This document shows positions 40,618 through 51,140 of a DNA stretch of 64,000 bases, piece by piece. The notes under the pieces were generated by a model, which had not been told where the DNA came from, did not search any database, and saw only the letters and a program-made list of their open reading frames with translations. This stretch comes from Lophium mytilinum (Eukaryota; Ascomycota; Dothideomycetes; Mytilinidiales; Mytilinidiaceae). Where the stretch lies: assembly GCA_010093605.1 (NCBI GenBank), contig MU004203.1, positions 202,391 through 266,390 on the forward strand, in the 5' to 3' direction. A program made the translations under genes and the position numbers. The stretch's first letter is position 1. Each line of letters starts with the position of its first letter.

Positions 40618-43600
40618 ATGTCCGTCCATGCGTGGCGCAACAACCCCTGTGCCGCAACAAATTTTGTTATTCAATATCGTACGCTTTATCCCGCGACTCC
40701 ATCAACCTATAAGTAGCCTAATATTAATTTTTAGGCATTTTTCATCAAGAAACGAGCGTGCAGCCAGAAAATTACGCTCTCTTAACCTTGCTATTGATTA
40801 TTACTTCTAGAGCATCCAGATCAGCAATTGCTTTACACCCCTGCTGCACCCTAGAACTCTACAGAGTTTCAAAGCTCGGAGTAGTTTATTTATAGTTCTT
40901 TGATAAAAGAAGGTATCTTGAAGCTACAAAGCTACTAGGCTCTTTATAGGATGCATTCCGGATTTATCCGTGCAAAGGGGCCCGGAAGCAGAAGTTAGCG
41001 CGGGATCGGATCCAGCTAGCTGAAATGTACTGTGTGGCGCTAAGCCTACTTCATAAAATACAGTATTTCTTCTAGAAACGTCTTTGTTCAATCACGTGCT
41101 GGCTATTCGTGCTTTGTTGCCACCTGTCCGTTGCCACCTGTCTATCGTGCCCCCATTCGTGCCCTTCGTGCCTCTGACACGACGATATGGACCGAGCCAG
41201 CCAGGTACTGGCGCAAGGTCTTCCTCCGGATGTACCTAAAACATATGCTGCCCTATCAGAACATGGCGATGTACCTCGGAGCACGCTCTGCTATCGTGCT
41301 CGCGGACGACCCTCAAAGGAGGACAAGGCCCAACAGCAGCAATACCTTACTGTAGAGGAAGAGAAGGCTCTTGTTACTTATTTATTACTAATGTCTGCAC
41401 TTGGGCATCCTGTTCGAATCAAGTATATACCTAGGCTAGCCTTCATCCTCGCCCGCCAGCGTTCCACGACGATCAAGCCCACGACGATCGAGCCCACGAC
41501 GATCAAGCCCCCAAACAAGAACTGGCCTCAAGCATTCGAGAAGCGCCATCCTGAACTTAAAGCGAGGAGAGTCAGGTCGATAGACTGGAAACGTCACGAG
41601 AATAACATATACTTTAAGATCACACACTGGTTCGATGTAGTTGGAAGGGTATTACAGGATTCGGCAGCCGGGACTATCCTGCCAGATAATGTCTATAACA
41701 TGGACGAGACAGGGGTCATGTTAAGTATGCTTGGCTCTGTGAAAGTCCTGATAGATAAGGCCCAGGTGTGGAGCGGATTGGTAAGGTCCGGTGTTGAGCG
41801 GATAGTCCAGTGTATTGAGTGGATCATAGTAACTGATTTTAGGCAAGGACGACCTACGAGACTATAGAGGCGCCGGTGTCAAACGGACAATGGTAACTGC
41901 TGTTGAGTGCATAAGTGCTAGCGGTAGGTCGCTGCTCCCACTTATAATCTGGCCAGCTTCAACCCACCGGAGCAACTGGACCACGTACCCAACCCCTGGA
42001 TGGCATTATGCACACTCCGAAAACGGATATAACGACTCTAAAATTAGCTTGGAGTGGCTTACGCGTGTATTTGACCCCCAAACCAAAGGTCTGGCTAACC
42101 GAAAACCACGGGTACTAATATGTGATGGCTTCGGGACACATGAGACGCTTGAGATATTGGAGTTTTGCCTTGAAAACAACAATATCCTTTGCCGTCTCCC
42201 CTCTCACACCTCTCACAAACTACAGCCCTGTGACGTTGGAGTATTTGCGCCTCTAAAGACAGCCTATCGCGACGAGGTTGAACGACTAAATCGAGGCGGT
42301 GTAGACACAGTGCGCAAAGAGCACTTTACCTCTCTATACAAGCCTGCAAGGGATAGGGCGTTCACCAAAAGGAATATTATAGCAGCGTGGGCTGCATGCG
42401 GCTTGTTTCCGTTCAACCCAGAGAGAGTGCTTCGACATACCCCCAAACCTGCACTTAGTAATGCCGCTGAACTTACTAGTTCCACTAACGAGGTTATGGG
42501 ACAAAACGAAGCACGGCCATCAACGCCAGCAACTCCGGGGACAACAGAGGCTGTGTTATCGTTGCGTAACCTGATTAAAGAGGAGATGAATGACCCAAGC
42601 AAACAGCTGCGCGTACAGAAATACATACAGAAGCTTGCAAGTGCCACCGAAAGATCCTTTGCCAAAAATGCCCTGCTTCAGGATCAGAATCAATCTTTGT
42701 TCGCGGCTAATAACGAAGCCAAAGTTCGCCGATCGACTAAAGCCATAGTCCTAGGTACAGCGAAGGTAATGAGCTATGAGGATCTTGAGGAGGCAAGAAC
42801 AAAGCGTGCTGCAAAGGATGAAGCTAAGGCGAGCAAGGGGAAAGGTAAACGCGGTCGTCCGCGCCTGAACCCTGTGCCAGAGGAAGAGGAGGGAGAGCTG
42901 GAGGCGGAAGCGGAAGCAGGCAAGAGAAAGCGCAGTCGTAAACGCAAGAGTTCTGCACCAGAGTTGGAGGTAGAGGCAGGCTCATTAGTGCTAGAGGCGG
43001 GCTCATCGGTGGTGGGCTCATCGGTAGTGGTGTGCTTATCGATGCCAGAGGCGGGCTCATCGGCGCCACAACCAGGACAGCCATGGAGGGCTCCAGTGGC
43101 ACGGATGTATTAGGAAACTGCTATTATATTAATATTACGCTTAGATTTGTGCAGATTATATGAAAAGAGGTTGAAATGCAGGTGTGACTTCGAGAGTGTT
43201 ATTTCGAGATGTGTTGCTGACTTGAGTTGGAGCATTATCTAAGCGTCTACACCACCCACAACCATGCAAAATGCTTACCTTGATGACATGAGTAAGTTTC
43301 ACTGTGATCATTATGTAAGACTTTGAGGGTCGTTTTGTCCTAGCCGGAACTGGCAATTGCTTCAGCCGGAAGTACCGACCAGGGTGGCGATCTTGCATGA
43401 ATTTGGGTGCGATAGCAGCCACAAGGCTGATAACGACTTTTTAATACGGTATTGAGGCTCTGAAGCTATGATGAGACCATTTTATGAGCATCAGGAGGGA
43501 CAGGAGCTCAAAAACGGTGCTGTGGTGGAGGATTTCTGTTATGCCATGAAACAGGGCTCTCCGCAAATCAGGTGGAAAGGCGAAAACGCTCACGGTTTTT

Positions 43601-43762
43601 TTTGTTATTGGGGGTTCCAAGGTCTGTATAGTGGCCCTAGCACATGACCTGTACAAAATTATAGGAAATATCAACGTTCCCATCGAAAGCGGATTATTTG
43701 AAGTTCATGTACCCCTCCTTTATTGCGGCACGGGGGTTGTTGCGGCACGCATGGATGGACAT
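40618..43762 (+). mobile_element. Fot1/pogo-type DNA transposon, 3145 bp
   Basis: Inverted repeats of about 44 bp with four mismatches start ATGTCC[G/A]TCCATGCGTG and include CGCAACAACCCC and GTGCCGCAA. The element is flanked by TA on both sides (40616-40617 and 43763-43764), the target duplication of the Tc1/mariner superfamily. It carries a Fot1-like transposase on the plus strand (41187-43113). Base composition is not RIP-like over the coding part, so it arrived later than the RIPped repeats. It is inserted in the MITE bounded at 40208/43974. Confidence 0.85.
41187..43113 (+). pseudogene. Fot1-like DD35D transposase, frame-disrupted
   Basis: From ATG 41187 the protein has an N-terminal helix-turn-helix of CENP-B/Tc5 type (RARGRPSKED, EEEKALVTYL). 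The first catalytic Asp is in YNMDETGVML. After the break come LICDGFGTHE and QPCDVGVF, whose aspartates are separated by 35 residues (DD35D, the Fot1 hallmark), and a Lys-rich tail. Between 41754 and 41843 an 88-bp segment (41755-41842) interrupts an otherwise continuous frame. Removing it restores G-K-D-D-L-R-D-Y. It has no GT...AG pair that keeps the frame at its edges and contains three imperfect ~22-bp repeats (GAGCGGAT, GAGCGGAT, GAGTGGAT). It is therefore probably an insertion, making this copy inactive; a non-standard intron (GTGTTG donor, leaving 12 extra codons) cannot be excluded. Confidence 0.75.
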
Positions 43763-43974
43763 TAGGTAGATATTTATTCTAGGGCACTATAGTACTAAAA
43801 ATCCTATAAGATAGCTATATAGCATGCCCGAGAAGCCTCACTTATAATTATTAAGCGGACCTTAAGAGGTTGACATTCAATTAGGTGGTGCTCCCCGTGA
43901 CTCTCATACAAGTTTTGGTGAGGAACGCCGAGAAAAAGCGCCAAGCGTTCTGTGCTATTTTGAATTCGACAAAT

Positions 43975-44457
43975 ATTCCGACACGGGGGTTTTGCGCCCG
44001 TCGTTGAGGGACCTTACACGTAATCACCGTCCGCGTCCAGCGCCTCTAATTTCGGCCCGATATGCTAGAGCCATTAGCATACAACATCTCTATACTTCCT
44101 TTCCAACCGTCTTGGGCGTCCAGCGCCTGGCTCAACATGCTAGAGCCGATAGCAAACCTCTTTCCCAAACCGTCTATTCTAAGCTCAGACAAAGAAGTTC
44201 AACAAACCTTTCTCAACGTCGAGCCCGCGACGTCTTTATCCCTTTGTACCCCCAGACCAGCTAGGAGGACAAAAGACCAGGATCTAGAACCAGCTAAATC
44301 ATACTTACCTTCTCTTCCCATCTCGACCAGCGCCACCAGCTTGTCCACTACTCAGAGAGCCTAGTCCAGCCAGACCAACAACAAACCTACCATGCTCACC
44401 TCCCTTACCTTGGCGGCCAGCGCCTTCTAGCTCAGCATTTTCCCACATGCAAATGCC
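43975..44457. other. Intergenic, nothing recognised
   Basis: 480 bp between the transposon nest and the 3' end of the large modular gene. Weakly repeated phrases (GCTAGAGCC at 44062 and 44139) occur. No coding region is supported. Confidence 0.4.
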
Positions 44458-47235
44458 CTACAACTCCGCCTCCTCCTCCTCATCCACCTGCTTCTCAGTC
44501 CAAGACTTCGGCAGCTCGGCCTCGGCCTCCCCCTCATCCACCTTCCCATCCGACCAATCCACCTCATCCTCAACATACTCCTCAATCACACGGCTCGACA
44601 TCGCCGCTTCCTCAACCACCGGCTCGGTCTCCTGAATAGCAGCAGCAGCCGCAGCCTCAGCCTCAAGCTCCGCACGGATCTGAAGGATAGCAACAGGCCT
44701 TGTATCGCGCTGCGCGCCATACATGTTCAGCAGCCCCACCACCCCGGCTTCCTGAGCAATCCGCACGGCGCGCGCGTTCACGCGTGCTATAGCTTCGGGG
44801 GAGAGGCCCTCGGTAGTGGGGATGGGATCGACTGCGGTAGCATTAGTAGCGGTAGTAGTAGAAGTAGTGGTTGTCTCCTGAACAGTCTCAGCAATGACAG
44901 CAGTCTCATTTTCCGTTGCGGTCGCAACCACGGCGGTAGAGGTAGTTTGTTCGACATTCACCTCCACCTCACCAGCATTCACAGCAGTAGGCTCGGTCTC
45001 AGCCTCGACAGGCGGCATCCACCCATCGTACGACTCATCCGGCACCTCGCCCTGCTGATAGTAGTACCCGAAGTGCGTCCAGTGCTGCTCCATCTCAGCG
45101 CGCGTGCGGTTTTTCTGCTTGAGCTCGGGCACTTCCTGGCGGCGGCGCTTGTTCAGCGCGTCGGCTAGTTTAGTGAAGTGCTCGTAGGCGTAGGCGTCCT
45201 CCTCGTTGAGCTCCTTGAGGATGCGGCGCTCGGCGAGGTGGAAGGAGATGCTGTAGTCGCGCGCAGCCTCCGGGATAGGAGTGGTAGGGCGGGGCGGTGA
45301 GGGGGTGGTGCGGCGGGGAGAGGATGAAGAGGGGAAATCGGAGGCGGAGATGCCAGCGAGGGCGAGGAGTTCATCTCCTTGGGATGAGGTGGCGGGAGAG
45401 GCGGGGGTGGCTGCGTCGCTATCCTGTTGAGACACATCAGCTGTCTGAGTAGTGTTTTCTTGAGGTGTATCTTCGTCCTCGGCGTCTCTCATAATGAGGT
45501 CGCCTGAGATATCGAAGTTGGGATCTCGGTACTGCTCCTCGAACTTGTCGAACTCGGCGCCCAAAGCTTTGTATTGAACGTTCTTGTACTTTTTCACTTC
45601 GGCAGCAGACATGTTCTTCTTCTTACAGTCGTTGAACGCTCGCATGACCTGCTGCCAATTGAGCCTCCTCGCCACCTTTGAGATTTTACCTGATTCAGCT
45701 ATGGATTTCGCGGCCTTGGCGACAAGTTGTGTCTGGACGTGTTTCTTCATTAGAAGGCGGTCTTCGGGGGAGAATGCTGACTCTGGAGCTAGAGCTTCCT
45801 CTTTTTCTTCTTCTTCAGGTTCAGCTTCTTTTTTCTCTTCCTCGTGTTCAGGAGGAGCTGGAGTGCTCTTCCTTTTGGCTCGCTTCACCTTGGGCTTATC
45901 TTCATCGTCGCCGTTGTCTTGGTCGCTGCAATTCGACTCGATCTTCCGCTTCTTACCCTTCTTATTGTCGTTTGGTCGCTTCTTGATCTTGGGTGCCTGG
46001 CCTACATTATACGCCTCCTGGTTCTCGAGGTACTCTGCCCGAATCGACTCGAGCGTACGAGGGCAGCGTCGGATAGCATCCGGCTCCACAACTTGTGTTT
46101 CCTCCGGATCGTCTGAATTGGCATTTCCGACGTATCCTCCGGTGATGTTGTTCACAAAGTGGTAGTTCCACCGCTCAGCGGCTTCCCTCATCGACATCTC
46201 GGGATACATCTCGAACAGGAGTGCCAGGATCTTGCGTTCGTACTCCGTCCAAGGTGCATCACAGCAGATACGCTCGATATTCGTCTTCCGACGATCGTTA
46301 ATGACCTTGATAGTTCTGTTGTCGTTGTAGTTCAGGGGAGCACCCCAGGTCCAGTACATAGGCTGGCGTTTCGGTTTCTTGGTCTTCGGATCGACCCGCA
46401 TATCGATGAGCTTGAGAGGTAGTTTATCTGATTGATCGATACCGTTCTTCTCAAAGCGAGATCGGCGATCTTCCCAAAGCTCGGGGTTCGTTTGGCCGTT
46501 AGTGCTTATAGCAGGAGGTGAGCCTGTATGAGCGTTGGGGGACTCTCCTTCGGGGGGCATGGGGTAAGTGCCCCAGCCACAGCCTTCGGTATACGAAGGG
46601 ACTGGTAGCTCTTCAACGGCGGCTTGAGCTGCTTTATAGTCACTGAATAGCGCTGCGGATTTAGATTTCAGGGCCTTTGAAGGGGTTGTGGTCGTTGGCT
46701 CTTCCGCTTCGGATCCAGATGAAGTGTCGTCTTGGATCCGGTTGACGGGTGCCGATGCGGAGGCCACGGGTACACTGAGTACTAGCTTATTGGTTTCCGG
46801 CTCAGCAGTTGTTAGTTCTGCAGGAAGAGTGCCGGAGGCTGGCTGATCAGACTCGGGCTCCTCATGTGGGGTTTCTCCGTCATTAAGGACGGCAGGTACG
46901 CCAGAGGCATCTGAAGTAGTAGCTCGTTCATTGCTCGCTGACTCTGGATCGGACTGTTGATTGCTGAGTTCCTCATTCAGTATTCCAGTCGCGGGCACGT
47001 TACTTTGCTGACTATCAGGAACCCCCGCGGAAGCTTGAGGAGCGGGGTGATTGACAGCTGTCCATCCAGAGGGATGGGTAGAGGGCGTAGGGTTGATCGA
47101 TGCAGCTGGCAAAGGAGGAGAGGCGCGCGGAGTTTGAGGGGTTGCACTACTCTTCAAAGCCTCTTGAGTCCCAAACACAAGAGACAGCCCTGGGATAGAA
47201 AAACCTGCGGGCGGAGTCTGGTTTCCGTCAGCCAT
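44458..47235 (-). CDS. Modular Myb/SANT-like protein, large form
   Basis: Single exon, 925 residues, start ATG at 47235 (MADGNQTPPAGF). The N-terminal ~230 residues are Ser/Thr/Glu-rich and disordered. The entry block LIDMRVDPKTKKPKRQ and NDRRKTNIERI aligns with that of the gene at 29202. A Myb/SANT-like helix set follows (WTEYERKILALL...MSMREAAERWNYHF), ending after RCPRTLESIRAEY in AYNVGQAP. Then comes a Lys-rich nuclear-type linker (KKRPNDNKKGKKRK), a second weaker module (FSPEDRLLMKK, Trp/Val-rich helices) and a third (FHLAERRILKELN...YYYQQGEVP). The C-terminus is Thr/Ala/Glu-rich with an acidic end. It is probably a nuclear, possibly DNA-binding protein; its target is unknown. The gene borders the transposon nest but shows no break. 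Confidence 0.72.
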   Translation of the reverse strand: MADGNQTPPAGFSIPGLSLVFGTQEALKSSATPQTPRASPPLPAASINPTPSTHPSGWTAVNHPAPQASAGVPDSQQSNVPATGILNEELSNQQSDPESASNERATTSDASGVPAVLNDGETPHEEPESDQPASGTLPAELTTAEPETNKLVLSVPVASASAPVNRIQDDTSSGSEAEEPTTTTPSKALKSKSAALFSDYKAAQAAVEELPVPSYTEGCGWGTYPMPPEGESPNAHTGSPPAISTNGQTNPELWEDRRSRFEKNGIDQSDKLPLKLIDMRVDPKTKKPKRQPMYWTWGAPLNYNDNRTIKVINDRRKTNIERICCDAPWTEYERKILALLFEMYPEMSMREAAERWNYHFVNNITGGYVGNANSDDPEETQVVEPDAIRRCPRTLESIRAEYLENQEAYNVGQAPKIKKRPNDNKKGKKRKIESNCSDQDNGDDEDKPKVKRAKRKSTPAPPEHEEEKKEAEPEEEEKEEALAPESAFSPEDRLLMKKHVQTQLVAKAAKSIAESGKISKVARRLNWQQVMRAFNDCKKKNMSAAEVKKYKNVQYKALGAEFDKFEEQYRDPNFDISGDLIMRDAEDEDTPQENTTQTADVSQQDSDAATPASPATSSQGDELLALAGISASDFPSSSSPRRTTPSPPRPTTPIPEAARDYSISFHLAERRILKELNEEDAYAYEHFTKLADALNKRRRQEVPELKQKNRTRAEMEQHWTHFGYYYQQGEVPDESYDGWMPPVEAETEPTAVNAGEVEVNVEQTTSTAVVATATENETAVIAETVQETTTTSTTTATNATAVDPIPTTEGLSPEAIARVNARAVRIAQEAGVVGLLNMYGAQRDTRPVAILQIRAELEAEAAAAAAIQETEPVVEEAAMSSRVIEEYVEDEVDWSDGKVDEGEAEAELPKSWTEKQVDEEEEAEL

Positions 47236-48822
47236 CTTAATGAGCAATCGCTTACCGTGGGCTATACGAAGGGGCTATTTGCTTCTACGCTGTATATATC
47301 GAGTCAAATATGGTAATATATTCGGATTTCTGTAGCGTCTTGGAGATGGAGAATGATGCAAATAGGAAGCGTGGAAAATCTGTACTTATGTCGCCGTGCG
47401 TTGTCAAAGGAAAACTTGAATATTGCTAGAGGTTGCTGGTCGTCAATGGAGAAAGTCTTGAGAGTTTTACAATGCTGTTGTCGACGGATTTGGATATTCG
47501 AGCTTCGTGGGTCAAGAACATTGGAACAAAGACGACGGCGACCGAGGACAATAGATGGCTACGAATTGAAAAGACAATAGAACAAAGAGAACAAAGGAGC
47601 TTCGAGTGGATACCCATGAATAATCGCTGCTCATGTCTTGATGAGTGGACGTCATGTTTAGCTGATTGAAGTGGCGGAAGACGGATGATTGGAAGATATG
47701 ACTCTGGAAGGTCGGAGAAGCTGATACTTGCGCAACAAGCGCTGTCCTTTGTGATCGTTTTAAAGTGATGGATCGATTATCAATCTTGCTGAACTGGTTA
47801 TGCAACCACTGGAGTGCAGCTCCTGTCCCGTGTTGATATACCATTCCACACTGAAGTCTAAAAACTTGAAAAGGCATCTGCGAAATTGACCACACCCAGT
47901 CAATGGAACCATGTTAGGACGCTCTCATCAACGACTTCATAACGCTCTCTCGCACCCCATTATCAGATAGCGCAGCCTCGTCAGCGTGAAAATAGTCGGG
48001 GGCCTACCCTCATCATTGCCATACCACCCAAACCCCATCAAGAGGAACACCTCCATCCGAACCATCGACAAGAGCTCTGCCTCAAAGAACGCACACCGGT
48101 AGCCAGAGTGTTTAGAAGTAGTTAGGATGACAAAGGCTTGAACAAAGGACGCGCTGGTGGTTGACGAAAACCCCCTAGATCGCATTCGCTCTAGCGTCAC
48201 TATCTCGGTACGCGGCTCAGCGACCAGGGGCACCCCTGTCACGTTTCATTCTTATCCGATCGACAGACACGGCATCCCTCCGGGACGCGAGCGATCAGCA
48301 TCGGTTGCGAGATGAGGTTCTAAAATTGGAAGACCCTGACAATCAGGGTCCCAGATATGTTATGTAAGGGGGTGATCTGATCTATGGAGGATGAGGGGAT
48401 GATCTATGACAGCGGTTGAGCGGTGAACTGGGAAAGGGTATGGAGAGGATAGTGAATGCTAAACAATAGTGGGAGGTTCCCAGTGACTGGTAAGATGATG
48501 AGTAATCTCAAATGGCGCGATGGGTGGAAGAAGATGCACAAAGTATAAACACAAATAGGTGACCGTGGGAATCTCATTCAACGTCCCCATTTTAGATAGC
48601 CACCAGCCCCGCATGGCCAGCTGATTAGATTTATGTATAACCATCGCAGTGCTGTACAACTCCCGACTTGGTTAACCAACAACAAGTCGACAAGCTCCAA
48701 TAAGAATACCGTGCCCTACCAATCCCTAAAGCACCTCAGTACTCATGAAACGCGTGAACAAGAACACCGCCCGCTGCTACTTCCTCATCTTTCTTCCACT
48801 CTTTCAATGCGACGCGCAACGC
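47236..48822. other. Intergenic, no supported gene
   Basis: 1.6 kb upstream of the modular gene and downstream of the oxidase. Short frames on both strands (for example 47512-47895 minus, 127 codons) show no motif and start with non-ATG codons. Promoter of the modular gene lies at the left side. Confidence 0.4.
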
Positions 48823-51140
48823 TTACAAACCCGAGTCAATCTGATCCGGGATGTTGTTGTTCGTGAACGCGTCCCAAGTCTTGCAGCCGTCGAAGTTGTC
48901 CGAGTCTAGCTTGAATGCCTTGATCTGCTCCTTCTGCTCCAACACGTTGATGTACAAGCCACCAGACACGTGCCACGCGAGATGGCAATGGAACGGCCAC
49001 ACACCAGCATTATCCTGCTCCCATTGGAAGACGGCGTATGAAGGCGTGTCAGCGTCCTGTGCGTTCTGGAGGATGTGGGTATCACGACGAGTAGGGTTAG
49101 CCTGGTTAACGATCTTGCCATCCCAGTCACCGAAACCCTCGGCGAGGACCTGGAAGTCATGACCGTGAAGATGCATGGGGTGACCGCCAAGGAGGCCGTG
49201 GTTCTTGAAGATCATGCGGACCGAGGAGTTGGAGCCAAAGTCGTGCACGTTCCTAGAGACAGGTTAGCACGAAATTAGCAGACAGAAGGATGAAGGACTT
49301 ACCACTTGGGCTCGAAGGTGTCGTTGCCCTGGTTGACCTGCAGAAGGATAGGTGCGTTGTAGTCACCGCGGAAGGTGCTGTTGTTCATGAACCAGACGAA
49401 GTTGGTTCCGTTGGACGCGAAGGTGATGTCAACCTGCTCGGTAGTGGCCGGGGTGGCAGCGATGCCGATCGGGCAGTAGGGCTCGGTGGTGTTAAGAGCG
49501 TCGTTCTTGCAGACAGCGAGTTGGTCGGCGGTGACGTCGGACTTGGTGTCAGGAAGAGTAGTATCATCAGCATCCTCGTAGTAGACGGCAGCGACAGCGT
49601 TCGGGGAAACACCGTCGTTCAAGGTGCAGCGGTTCGTTCCGAGCTGAGAACGCATCCAGTAGACGTCAGACGGCTTTCCAATGGCCTCAACGATGATATC
49701 AGCGCGCTGGGCAACACCGAGAGTGACGACGTTGGTGGTGTACGGCTTGCAGGGGACGAAGTCGTTGGCAATGACAGTCAGAGTGTGGTTGTCGATGCTG
49801 AACTTCTCAGTGCCCTCAGCAGAGGTGTTGATGACGCGGAGGAGATGCTTTTTGCCAGACTGGAACCTGAACTTGGAGATACCGGCATTTGGTGTGCAAG
49901 GAAGGGTAGTATTTTCACAAGGGTAGTTCATCTTTCCGTTGATCAAGTTGTTGTTGGACGGCGGGAAGTTAGCAGCCATGGTCTGGTTGATCAGGGTGAA
50001 GTAATCCTGGTGGAAGTGATCAGAGACAAGGACTGGGCCAATATCAATATCATACTCCTGGGTACGGGGCCCGTGGATAACAACAGGGCCAAGAGCTCCA
50101 CCAGCATACTGAGCGCTGTAATGGCTGTGATACCAGGAAGAACCGTAACGGTCGGCACGGAATGTCAGGGTGAAAGTCTTAGTAGGGGCAACAGGGCACT
50201 GAGCAACAGCTGGAACACCATCGTACCAGGGGGTATCCTTCTGGGTAAGGCCGTGGAAATGGATGGCAGTTCCCTCGTTGGGGAGGTCGTTAGTAACCTT
50301 GACCTCGATGCTGGGTACCTGTTAGTCCGTGCGTTACAAAGGTAACAAGATGCCGAATACTCACAAATCACCCCAGTTAGCCTCAACGAGAGGGCCCGGG
50401 TATTGGCCGTTGACAACGAGGCCGTTCTTCTTCACACCGTCGGGTGCAATGGTCTGGTAAGAAACATGGAAATCGTAAGATCGCGTTACACCAGTGTCCG
50501 GCATTTTACCACAGGCAGAAGCTGGCGTTGATGATGGGGTAACTGAAGTGCCCGCAGAGACGGTTCCAGTGCCGGTGGCGACGCTGGAAGCGGTGCCAGT
50601 CGCAGTTGGGAACGGAGGAAGAGTGGAGGTCGCCTCGCCACTGCATGGCAGGCTGCCAGGCAGATGCGGGTAACCGATTAAACCCCACGGAGAGTTACCG
50701 TTGGTGTCGGACTGGGGGAGCGATGGCACCAGAGAAGAGCAGCCCACAGGCACCCAAGCGGGGGCCACATAAGAGGCCGCGGCCTTACCACCATAGGGGA
50801 ATGGAGGAGTTGGCTTTGGTCCTGGGGAGGTTTGACCAGCAGTTGGCAGACCCGGCCAGTGGAATGGCAGGGAAGATGTGTCGTACGGGTTGTCGTAAGG
50901 TCCGTTGGGGTTCGTGCAGACAGGCGTCGGGAGCGAGGCTAACGAGTCTGTGCAAGGGCACACAGTAACGGTCTCGTACACCCACTGAGTTGTCGCAGAG
51001 ATGGTGCCATAGATACCAGTGGAGTTGTAATGAGGAGCGGGAGCTCCACTGGGAAGTCCAGTGGAAGCATGCTTCAAGACCGACGTGACCGTGACAGCAG
51101 CTGAGTACGCCGCAGCGTAGTAAGGAGCGGCAGCCACCAT
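48823..51140 (-). CDS. Laccase-type multicopper oxidase
   Basis: Exons 51140-50365, 50310-49303 and 49252-48823 are joined over introns of 54 bp (GTGAGT...CCCAG, phase 2) and 50 bp (GTAAGT...TCTAG, phase 2) to give 737 residues. All four copper-ligand blocks are present: [21 protein letters not shown] and [12 protein letters not shown], the last with Leu at the axial T1 position. This is a three-cupredoxin laccase that oxidises phenols with reduction of O2. Unusual is a ~240-residue N-terminal part before the first cupredoxin, rich in Ala, Ser, Thr, Pro and Gly. The predicted N-terminus ([20 protein letters not shown]) is not a standard secretion signal, so an upstream exon or other start may be missing. 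Confidence 0.88.

Larger units (their letters stand above)
40208..43974. mobile_element. MITE (outer TIRs) split by a nested Fot1 element
   Basis: About 110 bp at 40208-40320 is an inverted copy of about 43865-43974. Both start ATTTGTCGAATTCAAAATAG and continue through GAACGCTTGGCG, TCTCGGCGTTCCTCACCAAAA and GGGAGCACCACCTAATT. Removing the nested element (40618-43762) leaves an element of about 620 bp without coding capacity, related by TIR to the MITE at 33307-33798. The exact ends are uncertain: sequence beyond 43974 (CCGACACGGGGGTTTTGCG) weakly matches the left flank (ACGACGCCAAAAC), so the TIR may extend to about 40192 and 44005 with a deletion on the left. Confidence 0.7.
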
